Assembly: GCA_030593145.1 (NCBI GenBank) | Contig: JAUVHU010000021.1 | Location: 1 to 33,704, forward strand | DNA length: 33,704 bases | Direction of reading: 5' to 3' | Source: Desulfobacteraceae bacterium | Lineage (GTDB): Bacteria; Desulfobacterota; Desulfobacteria; Desulfobacterales; ETH-SRB1 | Shown here: positions 24,174-33,509 of the stretch, one piece after another | Position numbering within the stretch: position 1 is the first letter of the stretch | Layout: every line of letters starts with the position of its first letter | Translations under genes and position numbers: made by a program | Notes under the pieces: model-generated | Told to the model about the DNA's origin: nothing | What the model saw: only the letters and a program-made list of their open reading frames with translations | The model's database searches: none

Positions 24174-24991
24174 AAAAATAAATATTCCTTAAAAAAATAG
24201 GCCACAGGCGCTGCAAACAACAACGCATCAATACGATCCAGAATACCTCCATGGCCGGGAAGGATTGTGCCGGAATCCTTAACATTTGCGGACCGCTTAA
24301 GCGCTGATTCAAACAGGTCGCCCACCTGCCCGGCTGCGGCAATGGAAAGGCAAAACAGTATTATAGATTCCCACGGCATTTGCGGCAGAAAAAAATTCTT
24401 AAAAATCAGGCCTGCTCCAAGACTTGCGGCGAGCCCTCCTATAGAACCCTCAACTGTCTTTCCCGGACTTATTGAAGGACAAAGTTTGCGGCGTCCCATA
24501 TATGTTCCGATATAGTATGCTCCTGTATCACATGCAAAAACAAGCAATAGCAGGAAAAAAACCCATTTGATTCCATCAGGGCTATTTCGTATCAAAACAA
24601 GGCAGGAAAGAAATAATGGTATGTATATAATGCCCGTAACCTGCTTTGCAATTGCTTCTAAAACTAATGGATCAGACCTGAACTTCCTCAATAAATACAA
24701 GCTGGATACAATTAAGTCCAAAATAATAAGAGCAATTATAACATCAAACGCATTGTTAAATGCAGCCCAAATTATCACTGGCCCGATAATAAAAGCAAAA
24801 ACCTTAAGATAGAGTCTGTTTGTATCTTCGGTTTTAATACAGCTATTTAATACTATATAAAAATACTCTCTCAAAGATAAAATGGATACAATAATAATTA
24901 ATGCGGCAAAAAGAAGAGGCCCTCCTTTGAAAATCACCCCAAAAAGGAATGGAAGGGCTACAATAGCTGTAAGCCAACGTTTTAAATGCAT
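24170..24991 (-). CDS. cdsA: Phosphatidate cytidylyltransferase
   Basis: CdsA makes CDP-diacylglycerol from phosphatidate and CTP at the inner membrane. The 273-residue polytopic protein has about seven hydrophobic segments. It carries the family signature region SISPGKTVEGSIGGLAASLG (about residues 175-194), then GDLFESALKRSANVKDSGTILPGHGGILDRIDALLFAAP near the C-terminus. Its stop overlaps the dxr start. The gap to uppS (24992-25101) is filled by AATTCCTCAATCCATC-type repeats. Confidence 0.95.
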   Translation of the reverse strand: MHLKRWLTAIVALPFLFGVIFKGGPLLFAALIIIVSILSLREYFYIVLNSCIKTEDTNRLYLKVFAFIIGPVIIWAAFNNAFDVIIALIILDLIVSSLYLLRKFRSDPLVLEAIAKQVTGIIYIPLFLSCLVLIRNSPDGIKWVFFLLLLVFACDTGAYYIGTYMGRRKLCPSISPGKTVEGSIGGLAASLGAGLIFKNFFLPQMPWESIILFCLSIAAAGQVGDLFESALKRSANVKDSGTILPGHGGILDRIDALLFAAPVAYFFKEYLFL

Positions 24992-24997
24992 ATTTTT

Positions 24998-25110
24998 TAA
25001 AATTGGGGATTAAGGAATTGGGGAATTTAGGAATTGAAGGTATTCTACTGATTTTAATTCCTCAATCCATCAATTCCTCAATCCATCAATCCATCAATTC
25101 CTCAATTATT
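24998..25110. repeat. AATTGAGGAATTGATGGA repeat cluster between uppS and cdsA
   Basis: The gap contains GGGGATTAAGGAATTGGGGAATTTAGGAATTG on one side and several direct copies of CAATTCCTCAATCCAT on the other, which can pair with each other. The uppS TGA stop lies within a unit (minus strand AATTGAGGAATTGATGG). Individual unit borders are hard to define by eye. Confidence 0.65.
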
Positions 25111-25884
25111 CGTGCTGCCGAATCTGCGTTCACGGTGTTGATAGTTCTGCAAAATGCGTAAGAATTCTTCCTTGCTAAAGTCAGGCCACAAGGTATCGGT
25201 AACAAAAATTTCAGTGTATGCAATTTGACACAGTAAAAAATTGCTTATGCGCATTTCCCCACTAGTTCTGACCAGCAGGTCAGGATCCGGCATCCCTTTC
25301 GTATACAGGTGATCAGATACAACCTCGTATGTTATTGAATCAGGATCGATCCTGCCTTCCTTTGCTTTTATTGCAACATCCCGAACCATTCTGACTATCT
25401 CTGCCCGCCCCCCATAGCTCAATGCAAGATTAAAAAGCATGCCTTCATTATTTTTCGTTAAAGTCATTGCTTCATGAAGCGCTTGCCGCACATGTTCCGG
25501 AAGACGCTCTATCTGCCCTATTGCGTTGAGGCGGATATTATTGTCCAGCATATTTTTTTGCTCTGACTTTAAAAATTTTGCGAGGAGAGACATTAGAGCC
25601 GCGACTTCCATTTTTGGCCGCTGCCAGTTTTCAGTGGAAAAAGCGTACAGTGTCAGGATGGAAATTCCAATTTCACGGCAGCATTCAACAATTGTTCGAA
25701 CCGTTTCAGCGCCTTTTCTATGCCCTTGAACACGGTTTAACATGCGCTTCTTTGCCCATCTGCCATTACCATCCATAATAATTGCTACATGGGAGGGAAT
25801 GCTTGCGGTATCAAAATCTGTATGAAGAGAGAAATCTGTATTAAAACTCAAGGAGTTCTTTCTCTTTTTCTTTACATATATCAT
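25102..25884 (-). CDS. uppS: Isoprenyl transferase (undecaprenyl diphosphate synthase)
   Basis: UppS extends farnesyl diphosphate to C55-PP, the peptidoglycan lipid carrier. Signature segments are all visible: [68 protein letters not shown] and [13 protein letters not shown]. The start is uncertain. The ATG at 25884 overlaps frr by 44 bases and gives 260 residues. A TTG at 25851 (LSFNTDF...) overlaps by 11 and would remove a lysine-rich leader that merely re-reads the end of frr. Neither has a strong Shine-Dalgarno sequence. The gene is in the conserved frr-uppS-cdsA-dxr-rseP order. Confidence 0.94.
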   Translation of the reverse strand: MIYVKKKRKNSLSFNTDFSLHTDFDTASIPSHVAIIMDGNGRWAKKRMLNRVQGHRKGAETVRTIVECCREIGISILTLYAFSTENWQRPKMEVAALMSLLAKFLKSEQKNMLDNNIRLNAIGQIERLPEHVRQALHEAMTLTKNNEGMLFNLALSYGGRAEIVRMVRDVAIKAKEGRIDPDSITYEVVSDHLYTKGMPDPDLLVRTSGEMRISNFLLCQIAYTEIFVTDTLWPDFSKEEFLRILQNYQHRERRFGSTNN

Positions 25885-26398
25885 CAATAAGCTTTATATG
25901 TTCATCTGTTATCTTCTGTACCTGATCCTGTGCCTTGAAAAGATCATCTTCAGAAACCTCGCCGTCCTTTTTAAAACCTTTTAACATCTCATTTGAATCA
26001 CGTCTGACACTGCGCACCGCAACCCTATAATTTTCGCACATCTTGTAAACGGTCTTGACAAGCTGCTTTCGTCTTTCTTCTGTAAGAGGTGGAATTGATA
26101 TACGAATAATCTTACCATCATTTGAAGGAGTAAGGCCGAGATCTGATTTTAATATAGCTTTTTCAATTTCCTTGATTACAGTAACATCCCATGGCTGTAT
26201 TGTAATAAGACGACTTTCGGGAATAGAAAGAGAAGCCATCTGGTCAATGGGCGTAAGTGTGCCGTAGTAATCAACCCGTATACCATCAAACAGGGAAAGT
26301 GACGCGCGACCAGTTCTTAATCTTATCAATTCATTTTTCAGGGAAGATATTGATTTGCCCATCCCATCTCTTGTTTCTTGATATGTTGTTTTAATCAT
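25841..26398 (-). CDS. frr: Ribosome recycling factor
   Basis: RRF splits post-termination ribosomes together with EF-G. I start it at the ATG giving [20 protein letters not shown], 185 residues as is usual, because AGGTG lies 6 bases upstream; the track uses a GTG three codons earlier. Diagnostic segments are [67 protein letters not shown] and the ending [16 protein letters not shown]. It is preceded by a gap of about 110 bases containing an ACCGCGAAGAACGCGAA repeat. Confidence 0.97.
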   Translation of the reverse strand: MIKTTYQETRDGMGKSISSLKNELIRLRTGRASLSLFDGIRVDYYGTLTPIDQMASLSIPESRLITIQPWDVTVIKEIEKAILKSDLGLTPSNDGKIIRISIPPLTEERRKQLVKTVYKMCENYRVAVRSVRRDSNEMLKGFKKDGEVSEDDLFKAQDQVQKITDEHIKLIDDICKEKEKELLEF

Positions 26399-26510
26399 CT
26401 CTTTCACCTATGCTGTAAACAATTATAATTATTATGTTTTTTCACCGCGAAGAACGCGAAAAACACGAAGAAATTATAAAAGCACAAACACCGCTCGACT
26501 ATTCCACGGC

Positions 26511-27227
26511 TCAAACACTTATCAGTGTGCCGACTTCCTCTCCGCATACAACATTTATGACATTTTCTCTGCCTTTTAAATTAAAAACAACGATAGGGAG
26601 TTGATTACCCATAGCCAGGGAAATCGCTGTCATATCCATTACCTTAAGCTGCTTTTCAAGGACATCCATGTAACTGGCTTTTCTTATAAATTTGGCATCA
26701 CTGTTAACAACAGGATCTGAATCGTAAAGGCCGTCAACATTGGTGGCCTTTAAAAGTATTTCCGCGTGAATTTCCTGAGCCCTTAAAACCGCGGCAGTAT
26801 CTGTTGTAAAGTATGGGTTGCCTGTGCCTGCCGCAAATATCACAACACGCCCTTTCTCCAAATGGCGAACAGCTTTACGGAGTATATACGGTTCAGCCAC
26901 TTCATGCATTGATATGGCTGACTGAACACGAGTCTGCATGCCTTTCTTTTCTAAAGCATCCTGAAGCGCCAGACTGTTGATCACTGTGGCCAACATCCCC
27001 ATATGATCGGCAGATGTTCGATCCATGCCATATGAACTGGCGGCAACCCCCCTGAATATATTGCCGCCGCCAACAACAATGGCAACCTGAACACCAAGAT
27101 CAAATATCGAACGGATCTCATCGGCAATATACTTCATTACATCCTGGCTGATTCCAAAGCCCTGATCCCCCATAAGAGCTTCGCCGCTTAATTTTAACAA
27201 AATTCTTTTATACTTTGGAAGTGCCAA
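26511..27227 (-). CDS. pyrH: UMP kinase
   Basis: PyrH phosphorylates UMP to UDP (amino-acid-kinase fold, hexamer). The 238-residue protein has [19 protein letters not shown] (residues 7-25), [13 protein letters not shown] (about 50-62), [22 protein letters not shown] and [17 protein letters not shown], all family signatures. The best start is a TTG (MALPKYKR) two bases after the tsf stop, with GGGGA about 9 bases upstream, so translation is coupled to tsf. Confidence 0.96.
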   Translation of the reverse strand: MALPKYKRILLKLSGEALMGDQGFGISQDVMKYIADEIRSIFDLGVQVAIVVGGGNIFRGVAASSYGMDRTSADHMGMLATVINSLALQDALEKKGMQTRVQSAISMHEVAEPYILRKAVRHLEKGRVVIFAAGTGNPYFTTDTAAVLRAQEIHAEILLKATNVDGLYDSDPVVNSDAKFIRKASYMDVLEKQLKVMDMTAISLAMGNQLPIVVFNLKGRENVINVVCGEEVGTLISV

Positions 27228-27229
27228 GC

Positions 27230-27829
27230 CTATGATTCCCCTATCTGAAAACGAACAAAGCGTCTAATAGAAATATTCTCACCAATCTTTGCAATCAGCT
27301 CATTTAAAAGGTCCGCGATAGTTATATTCGGATCACGTACGTAATCCTGGTTTAACAGGCAGTTATCCTTGAAAAATTTGTTCAGTTTTCCTTCTGCTAT
27401 CTTGTCAACTATATTTTCAGGCTTACCCATTTCAAGGGCCTGGGCACGATATATTTCTCTTTCCTTATTGATTATCTCTTCGGAAACATCTTCCTGTGAA
27501 ATCCCCACAGGGTTTGTGGCCGCAATATGCATCGCCATATTCCTGGCAAATTCCTTAAAATCATCATTCTTTGCAACAAAATCTGTTTCGCAGTTAACCT
27601 CAACTAAAACACCTAATTTGCCGCCCATGTGGATATAAGACTCAATTATGCCTTCCGTCATAGCTCTTCCAGATCTCTTTTCGGCTGTAGCTATGCCTTT
27701 CTTTCTTAAAAAATCAACGGCCGTGTCGATATCGCCATTGCACTCCGTAAGAGCTTCCTTACAATCCATAATGCCCGCTCCTGTTTTTCCACGAAGTTGT
27801 TTAACCATTTCCGCACTAATTGTTCCCAT
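27230..27829 (-). CDS. tsf: Translation elongation factor Ts
   Basis: EF-Ts is the nucleotide-exchange factor for EF-Tu. At 199 residues it belongs to the short class (E. coli has 283). The N-terminal UBA-like domain reads [37 protein letters not shown] (9-45). The EF-Tu-contacting [10 protein letters not shown] motif (about 80-89) follows, and the C-terminal half carries a single core subdomain. The start ATG has GGAG 9 bases upstream. It follows rpsB across a family B repeat. Confidence 0.96.
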   Translation of the reverse strand: MGTISAEMVKQLRGKTGAGIMDCKEALTECNGDIDTAVDFLRKKGIATAEKRSGRAMTEGIIESYIHMGGKLGVLVEVNCETDFVAKNDDFKEFARNMAMHIAATNPVGISQEDVSEEIINKEREIYRAQALEMGKPENIVDKIAEGKLNKFFKDNCLLNQDYVRDPNITIADLLNELIAKIGENISIRRFVRFQIGES

Positions 27830-27849
27830 CTCTATTCTCCTTTATTATT

Positions 27850-27967
27850 ACCTAAGAACTTGCGAAAACCGCAGACATACCCATGGATATATCGAGAATT
27901 TTCGCGAATCCTTAATGCGCACGCAATAGATCGGTTCAGGTCGAGTAAAAAATTGTTCAGTTTAGGT
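27850..27967. repeat. Family B palindromic repeat, copy B2, between rpsB and tsf
   Basis: ACCTAAG (27850) is followed directly by the internal stem TTGCGAAAA (27860-27868) with TTTTCGCGAA (27899-27908), then TCGAGTAAAAAATTGTTCAGTTTAGGT at the right end. Compared with B1, about 50 bases of the left part are missing, with TAAG at both sides of the presumed junction. Its right end contains the rpsB stop codon (27962-27964). Confidence 0.87.
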
Positions 27968-28867
27968 ATTGGCCCCAGCAGCTTCTCCTGATGCATCGTC
28001 ATTAGAAACATCAACAGTCTTAGGCGAAATTGCGGGCTTTGCTTTTTTTGTCACCTCTACAACAGGCCCATCTGATCCGTCTGATATTACCTTCCTTTCA
28101 CCAGGTTTCAATTCTGTGACAGCCGATACTGTTTCAGGTTCACTTTCAATTTTTTTATCTGCTTCAGCTTGTTGTTTCTCAAGCATCCGCTCCTTTCCCT
28201 CGATGCACGCATCAGCAATTCTGGAAGAAATCAACCTGATTGCGCGTATGGCATCATCATTGCCGGGGATAACAAAATCAATGTTATCAGGGTCACAGTT
28301 TGTATCAACAATCGCAATAATTGGTATATTGAGACGTCTCGCTTCACGTACGGCAATCGCTTCGTTTTTTGGGTCAACTATAAAAATAGCGCCTGGAATC
28401 CTTTTCATTTCACGAATTCCACCAAGATTATTGTCAAGCTTTACCCTTTCCTTTTCAAGCTTCAATCTTTCTTTTTTAGGAAAGAGGTTGATTGAATCGT
28501 CATTTACCATGTTATTGAGATGGTTAAGACGGTCTATGCTCTGTTTTATGGTGTTAAAATTTGTCAGCATACCCCCCAACCATCTGTTATGAACATAGAA
28601 CATCTCACATCGATTAGCCTCTTCATAAATCGACTCACGCGCCTGCTTTTTAGTACCGACAAAAAGAACCGACTTTCCGTCCGCTACAATGTCTACCGCA
28701 AAATCATAAACAGTTTTAAACATTCGAACCGTTTTTTGCAGATCGATAATATAGATACCATTTCTTGCCCCAAAGATATATTGCTTCATCTTTGGATTCC
28801 AGCGCTTTGTCTGATGACCAAAATGCACTCCTGCCTCCAGAAGTTCCTTCATTGTAATGTAAGCCAT
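27962..28867 (-). CDS. rpsB: 30S ribosomal protein S2 with C-terminal extension
   Basis: The 301-residue protein starts [46 protein letters not shown], unmistakably S2. The [49 protein letters not shown] stretch (about 177-225) is also conserved. Typical S2 ends near residue 240. Here about 60 further residues are rich in Glu, Lys, Ser and Ala and probably disordered (from [16 protein letters not shown]). The last codons and the TAA lie in the end of repeat B2. AAGGGAG precedes the ATG by 4-5 bases. A promoter at 28988-29016 gives a leader of about 115 bases with a CTCCGC-ATA-GCGGGG hairpin. Confidence 0.97.
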   Translation of the reverse strand: MAYITMKELLEAGVHFGHQTKRWNPKMKQYIFGARNGIYIIDLQKTVRMFKTVYDFAVDIVADGKSVLFVGTKKQARESIYEEANRCEMFYVHNRWLGGMLTNFNTIKQSIDRLNHLNNMVNDDSINLFPKKERLKLEKERVKLDNNLGGIREMKRIPGAIFIVDPKNEAIAVREARRLNIPIIAIVDTNCDPDNIDFVIPGNDDAIRAIRLISSRIADACIEGKERMLEKQQAEADKKIESEPETVSAVTELKPGERKVISDGSDGPVVEVTKKAKPAISPKTVDVSNDDASGEAAGANT

Positions 28868-28987
28868 TTTTTCTCCCTTTTTTTTGTTGGTTTTTTCCTC
28901 CGCTCTAATCTACCCTGTTTCCAACCCCGCTATGCGGAGCACCGAGAAAATCAGGTCAAAGAGCGTGCGATTTGTTTTAAACAGATT

Positions 28988-29016
28988 TTTATAACAAATT
29001 AAATATAATTTCACAA
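28988..29016 (-). promoter_or_regulatory. Sigma70-type promoter for the rpsB-tsf operon
   Basis: On the minus strand TTGTGA (29016-29011), a 17-base spacer and TATAAA (28993-28988) lie about 115 bases before rpsB and just past the prmC stop. The position suits the main promoter of the rpsB-to-rseP block. The leader could be the site of S2 autoregulation, which is known in other bacteria, but no recognised motif is claimed. Confidence 0.6.
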
Positions 29017-29028
29017 CACTTTTTTGTT

Positions 29029-29943
29029 TTATATCCTCTTCTTTTTCATCTGTACTACTCGATAATTCCCGCTGTAGTCTTTTATAAAAACCACCTGTTC
29101 ATATTTTCCTCTGGAATCTATTATCTTATACACCTCACTTTTTTGGTCATAACCTATCTCAAGCAAAAGGCTGCCGCCAGGATTGAGATAGTCATGAGCA
29201 TTATCGATAATATGCCTGAGGCAACAAAGACCGTCTTCCCCGCCATCAAGAGCCATAACGGGTTCATATTTATATATTTCCGGCTGTAACCGGTTAATTG
29301 TCCGGGTTTGTATATAGGGTGGATTCGATATAATGATATCAAATGGACGGATATGATCATTCAGAGTCACAAACCAATTGCAGATAAAAAAATATATTTT
29401 GCTGTCAAGATTATGCTGTCTTGCGTTTCTTTTTGCTGTTTCAATAGCCTTTATGGAACGGTCTGATGCAAAATATATATGTTCCGGCCGTTGGGATGCA
29501 AGAGACAAAATTATTGCTCCGGAGCCTGTGCCAAGTTCAAGGATACGCTTTTTCTCAAAATTAAAATCAGAACCTGAATTATCAGGAAGAAGCGCGATTG
29601 CAGCCTCAACAAGATGTTCGGTTTCAGGCCTGGGTATGAGGACATCACTTGTAACAGCAAAATCCATGGAATAGAATTCCTTTACGCCTACGATATAGGC
29701 CACCGGCTCTTTTGTCAGCCTCCTCTGTATTAAGGCTTTAAAAACAGCAAGTTCATTGCTGCAAAGCGGCTGATCGTAACGCAAGTACAAATCTATCTTT
29801 TTTAACTTTAAGGCATGCGCAAGAAGTATTTCGGCTGTAACCCTCGGGCTGTCAATATTGTGGGATTGAAAATATGAGGTGGACCATTTGAGAAGTTTGA
29901 GTATAGTCCATTCAGGAGCGCTAATTTTTGAGTGACTCTGCAT
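29029..29943 (-). CDS. prmC: Peptide chain release factor N5-glutamine methyltransferase
   Basis: PrmC (HemK) methylates the GGQ glutamine of RF1 and RF2. I use [18 protein letters not shown] (304 residues), an ATG inside the prfA end giving a 23-base overlap; the track begins at a TTG 11 codons earlier. The N-terminal helical domain (about 1-85) precedes [17 protein letters not shown] motif I is [20 protein letters not shown], and the catalytic motif is IISNPPYIQ. It lies directly after its substrate gene prfA, the usual arrangement. Confidence 0.95.
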   Translation of the reverse strand: MQSHSKISAPEWTILKLLKWSTSYFQSHNIDSPRVTAEILLAHALKLKKIDLYLRYDQPLCSNELAVFKALIQRRLTKEPVAYIVGVKEFYSMDFAVTSDVLIPRPETEHLVEAAIALLPDNSGSDFNFEKKRILELGTGSGAIILSLASQRPEHIYFASDRSIKAIETAKRNARQHNLDSKIYFFICNWFVTLNDHIRPFDIIISNPPYIQTRTINRLQPEIYKYEPVMALDGGEDGLCCLRHIIDNAHDYLNPGGSLLLEIGYDQKSEVYKIIDSRGKYEQVVFIKDYSGNYRVVQMKKKRI

Positions 29944-30997
29944 TCTGTAAAGATTCGGCTTGATAATGTGTGGCAAGGCCGTCGATTATTTCGTCAATAT
30001 CGCCATGGAGAATATTTTCCAGTTTATAAAGGGTAAGTCCGATACGGTGATCAGTAACCCTTCCCTGGGAAAAATTATATGTTCTGATTCTTCCGCTTCT
30101 ATCTCCGCTTCCTATCTGGCTTTTTCGCTCTTCTGATCTCTGTTCATTCTGCTCCCTGATTATGCTGTCAAGAAGACGGGCCCGCAAAACTTTCATGGCC
30201 TTATTTTTGTTCTTCAGCTGTGATTTTTCATCCTGACATGTAACCACCAGACCTGAAGAAAGATGTGTGATACGCACCGCGGAATCGGTTGTATTCACAG
30301 ACTGACCACCAGGTCCTGAAGAACGATACACATCGACCTTAATGTCACCCGGATCAATATGAACCTCGACATCTTCGGCTTCGGGCAGCACGGCAACGGT
30401 AACAGCCGATGTATGGATTCTTCCCTGGGTTTCTGTTGCAGGGACACGCTGAACACGATGTGTGCCGCTTTCATATTTTAAACGGCTGTATGCTCCCTTG
30501 CCATGCACCATTGCGATAATCTCTTTTAAGCCGCCAACGCCGGTTACGTGATGGCTCATGACCTCTACTTTCCATGACCTGTTTTCAGCATACCTGCTGT
30601 ACATTTTAAAAAGATCGCTTGCAAAGAGGCCTGCCTCTTCACCTCCTGTGCCGGCCCGTATCTCAATTAAAACATTCTTTTCATCCAATGGATCCTTAGG
30701 GATAAGAAGCTTTTTCAGTTCCTCTTCACAATCATTCATTTTGATTGTAAGCGCGTTAACTTCATCACGTGCCAGTTCTTTTATATCCGGGTCTGCGTCT
30801 TTTAACAAATCCCTGCTGTCATCAAGATCTTTCAGAATATTTTTGTACACCCTGAAAGCAGAGACAATCTTGCTTAAATCAGCGTGTTCGCGGCTATACT
30901 TCTGGTATGCTTCCCTATCTGTAAGCACTACAGGATCGCTTAAAAGCTTTTCAAGCTCAATGAACCGTTCTTCTACTCCTTTTAATTTATCAAACAT
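29921..30997 (-). CDS. prfA: Peptide chain release factor 1
   Basis: RF1 terminates translation at UAA and UAG. The 358 residues from [19 protein letters not shown] match the usual length; the track's TTG start adds seven codons. The catalytic [22 protein letters not shown] (GGQ) and the codon-reading region [19 protein letters not shown] (PAT tripeptide of RF1) are both present, as is the C-terminal [18 protein letters not shown]. No Shine-Dalgarno is strong. It is preceded by rpmE and followed by prmC. Confidence 0.97.
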   Translation of the reverse strand: MFDKLKGVEERFIELEKLLSDPVVLTDREAYQKYSREHADLSKIVSAFRVYKNILKDLDDSRDLLKDADPDIKELARDEVNALTIKMNDCEEELKKLLIPKDPLDEKNVLIEIRAGTGGEEAGLFASDLFKMYSRYAENRSWKVEVMSHHVTGVGGLKEIIAMVHGKGAYSRLKYESGTHRVQRVPATETQGRIHTSAVTVAVLPEAEDVEVHIDPGDIKVDVYRSSGPGGQSVNTTDSAVRITHLSSGLVVTCQDEKSQLKNKNKAMKVLRARLLDSIIREQNEQRSEERKSQIGSGDRSGRIRTYNFSQGRVTDHRIGLTLYKLENILHGDIDEIIDGLATHYQAESLQNAESLKN

Positions 30998-31033
30998 AAG
31001 TTCAACCACACATTTCAATACTTAGATAAAACA

Positions 31034-31089
31034 AAAGACACGAAGATAAATATTTATCGGCTGGAAGTCACCAACCTCTCCGTGTCCTT
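31034..31089. repeat. Palindrome between rpmE and prfA
   Basis: AAAGACACG (31034-31042) pairs with CGTGTCCTT (31081-31089), with one wobble, and the loop holds the palindrome GATAAATATTTATC. On the minus strand the stem is followed by TTTTGTTTT, so it could weakly terminate or attenuate between rpmE and prfA; it may equally be another dispersed repeat. Confidence 0.45.
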
Positions 31090-31129
31090 AGTATATAATC
31101 TTTTATATTATAAAATATGCAAAAAAGAT

Positions 31130-31348
31130 CTATTTCTTTTGATTGTTCTGAAATTTTTCATATTTCTTGCGAAAACGTTCAATCCTGCCGGCAGTATCAA
31201 TTAGCTTTTGTTTGCCTGTAAAAAAAGGATGGCATTTTGAACAAATTTCAATTCGAATGTCTTTTTTTGTTGAACCAACCTCAATAGCATTTCCACACGC
31301 GCACTTTATTGTTGTTTCAACATACTTTGGATGAATATCAGCCCTCAT
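31130..31348 (-). CDS. rpmE: 50S ribosomal protein L31 (zinc-binding form)
   Basis: The 72-residue L31 starts [20 protein letters not shown]. It has four zinc-ligand-type residues: C16 and C18 in KCACGN, and [14 protein letters not shown], in which both cysteines (about 37 and 40) are retained, so it is the zinc-containing form, not the zinc-free paralogue. The C-terminus is the usual basic [14 protein letters not shown]. It lies 61 bases after rho, with an AT-rich hairpin between them. Confidence 0.96.
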   Translation of the reverse strand: MRADIHPKYVETTIKCACGNAIEVGSTKKDIRIEICSKCHPFFTGKQKLIDTAGRIERFRKKYEKFQNNQKK

Positions 31349-31373
31349 ACTCGTAACCCCCGTTTTTTATCAA

Positions 31374-31409
31374 AAACTTATAAACTCATTTTTTTGAGTT
31401 TATAAGTTT
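31374..31409 (-). other. Perfect 15-bp hairpin between rho and rpmE
   Basis: AAACTTATAAACTCA (31374-31388) and TGAGTTTATAAGTTT (31395-31409) are exact complements around a six-T loop. The hairpin touches the rho TAG stop (31410). On the minus strand it is followed by TTGATAAAAAACGG, so it lacks a proper U-tract. Possible roles are an attenuator or mRNA-stabilising structure between rho and rpmE. Confidence 0.6.
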
Positions 31410-32657
31410 CTATGTGTTCATTGAATTTAAAAATGATTTATTATCCTTTGTTCTGCTCATTTTATCAAGCAAAAATTCCATACAGTCAACAGGATTTAAT
31501 GAAGAAAGAAGTTTTCTTAATATCCATACACGATTAAGAGTTGCCTCGTCAAGAAGCAACTCTTCTTTCCTTGTGCCTGATTTCTTGATCTCAAACGCAG
31601 GGAACAAGCGTTTATCGGCAAGTCTGCGATCTAACTGAATTTCCATATTCCCTGTGCCCTTGAATTCCTCGAAAATCACATCATCCATACGACTTCCAGT
31701 GTCAACAAGAGCAGTTGCTATTATAGTGAGACTGCCTCCTTCTTCGATGTTCCTCGCGGCGCCGAAAAAGCGTTTTGGACGCTGAAGAGCATTTGAATCA
31801 ACTCCTCCTGAAAGAATCTTTCCGCTGGGAGGCATTACCGAATTATAGGCGCGCGCAAGCCTTGTTATACTATCAAGCAGGATAACAACATCCTTTTTAT
31901 GTTCCACCAGCCTTTTTGCTTTCTCGATAACCATTTCAGCTACCTGGATGTGTCTTTCAGAAGGTTCATCAAAGGTTGAACTAATAACCTCGGCATCGAC
32001 TGACCGCTGCATGTCTGTAACTTCTTCAGGCCGCTCATCAATAAGAAGAATAAACGGAATAATATCTTTATGGCTGGCAATAATACTGTTTGCGATATTC
32101 TGCAACAGCATCGTCTTCCCTGACCTTGGCGGAGAAACAATCAAACCTCTCTGCCCAAACCCGATAGGAATCATGAGATCCATTATTCGTGTAGAATAAT
32201 TATCGGAATTGGTTTCAAGATTTATTTTCCTGTCAGGGTAAAGGGCAGTCAAATTGTCAAACAGTATTTTCTCTCTGGCTTTCTCCGGATCTTCAAAGTT
32301 GACAGCCTCCACTTTTAACAGGGCAAAATAACGTTCAGTCTCCTTTGGCCGCCGGATCTGACCCGATACCGTATCACCTGTTCTGAGATTAAACCGGCGT
32401 ATCTGTGATGGCGATACATATATATCATCGGGACCAGGCAGATAGTTATAATCCGGCGCTCGTAGAAACCCAAACCCATCAGGTAGTATTTCCAGTGTGC
32501 CTTCACCAAATATCATGCCATTTTTCTCGATCTGGGCCTGAAGCAATGCAAAAATAAGTTCCTGCTTTCTCATTCCGGCTGCACCGTCAACCTTAAACTT
32601 CATTGCCATCTTGGTTAGTTCACTAATTTTCTTGTCTTTTAGTTCAACTATGTTCAT
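31410..32657 (-). CDS. rho: Transcription termination factor Rho
   Basis: Rho is the hexameric RNA-dependent ATPase that terminates transcripts. The 415-residue protein has the N-terminal Rho_N helices ([21 protein letters not shown]) and a cold-shock-like RNA-binding domain ([38 protein letters not shown], about 55-92). Walker A is [15 protein letters not shown] (about 178-192), Walker B is [16 protein letters not shown], and the secondary RNA-binding Q-loop region is [21 protein letters not shown]. It is close to E. coli length (419) without the insertions seen in some phyla. AGGGG stands about 10 bases before the ATG. Confidence 0.97.
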   Translation of the reverse strand: MNIVELKDKKISELTKMAMKFKVDGAAGMRKQELIFALLQAQIEKNGMIFGEGTLEILPDGFGFLRAPDYNYLPGPDDIYVSPSQIRRFNLRTGDTVSGQIRRPKETERYFALLKVEAVNFEDPEKAREKILFDNLTALYPDRKINLETNSDNYSTRIMDLMIPIGFGQRGLIVSPPRSGKTMLLQNIANSIIASHKDIIPFILLIDERPEEVTDMQRSVDAEVISSTFDEPSERHIQVAEMVIEKAKRLVEHKKDVVILLDSITRLARAYNSVMPPSGKILSGGVDSNALQRPKRFFGAARNIEEGGSLTIIATALVDTGSRMDDVIFEEFKGTGNMEIQLDRRLADKRLFPAFEIKKSGTRKEELLLDEATLNRVWILRKLLSSLNPVDCMEFLLDKMSRTKDNKSFLNSMNT

Positions 32658-32710
32658 TAAACATTTTCCCCTTTATTTTACTTTTTTTTATTACTGTTCT
32701 CGTAAATCAT

Positions 32711-32745
32711 AATATATTGTAACCGTTCACGGTTAATCAAAACAA
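32711..32745 (-). promoter_or_regulatory. Promoter candidate for rho with embedded palindrome
   Basis: Two overlapping matches exist on the minus strand: TTGATT, 18 bases, TATATT; and TTGTTT, 18 bases, TACAAT. Both have the palindrome AACCGT-GA-ACGGTT (32721-32734) in the spacer. The palindrome could be an operator, or a remnant of the GTGAACC repeats seen elsewhere. The start would lie about 45-55 bases before the rho ATG. Confidence 0.45.
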
Positions 32746-33326
32746 AAAGCAATCAGACATTGATGAATTCGTAAAAAGTCACGAATTTAACTATAGATGG
32801 CTAAGTAAAAAGTTTCATATACAAAACGTAGTGGTTTTTCAGAATCGAAGGCATACATAAAAAGTCATTCTTGGCAACTCTGTAATTTCTTTGTATTTAA
32901 ACCCGTCTGCGTTCATCTGTGCCTGCCCCGTGGATCAGGATAATCGTACTGGGGTAAATCTATAGCCGAATAGTTTCAAAATTTCTTGTTTTCATCCGTT
33001 CACCAGCGGGCTATAGCCTTTAGTGAAAAACTCGCAACCAAGGGTATTTTTGCAAAATCGATTTGCTCAAAATGACAAGTAGAAGAGACTTTTCACGAGG
33101 TCATCATAGTTGAAGCTTCTTTTTATGTTTTCTTCACTACGGAGTTCGAAAAACATAAAAAATATCAATTAAAATCTTCGAATCGTTTAATCATCGGATC
33201 GTGATTTATGGATGAGAATATGATTATTTTTTGGTTTTTTAGAAGAAATTAATGAGGTATTCTCTTCAGCAGGCGAGTTTAATGCCTAACTTTTATTAAA
33301 GGAATCCGTGTAATTTACTAAATAAA

Positions 33327-33354
33327 AATATATAGTAATATATTATATTGTCAA
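33327..33354 (-). promoter_or_regulatory. Strong sigma70-like promoter 670 bp upstream of rho
   Basis: A perfect TTGACA (33354-33349), a 16-base spacer and TATATT (33332-33327) point leftward into a region with no ORF before rho. It could produce a long rho leader or a small RNA. Very AT-rich DNA gives such matches by chance, so confidence is limited. Confidence 0.4.
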
Positions 33355-33439
33355 GTCCTATTAAACTTTTATTTTAAACATTTTATTTGAGCTTTATAAT
33401 AAATGTCAAGAAAATTTGTTAGAATTGCTGTTTTGATGA

Positions 33440-33469
33440 TTGACATTTATGTGTTTTGAAGAGTATTTT
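33440..33469 (+). promoter_or_regulatory. Promoter candidate facing the right-edge family A element
   Basis: TTGACA (33440-33445), an 18-base spacer and TATTTT (33464-33469) would direct transcription rightward through the family A copy and out of the window. Confidence 0.35.
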
Positions 33470-33509
33470 GCAAATTTCAGATAATATCTAACACTTAATA
33501 AATTCAACT

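Noticed and set aside
24998-25110. CRISPR array in the AATTCCTCAATCCATC repeats
   Set aside because: Units are short, contiguous and degenerate with no unique spacers, and no cas gene is present.
27969-28592. 207-codon plus-strand ORF antisense to rpsB
   Set aside because: rpsB on the other strand is unmistakable; this frame is Ser/Ile-rich shadow sequence without a ribosome-binding site.
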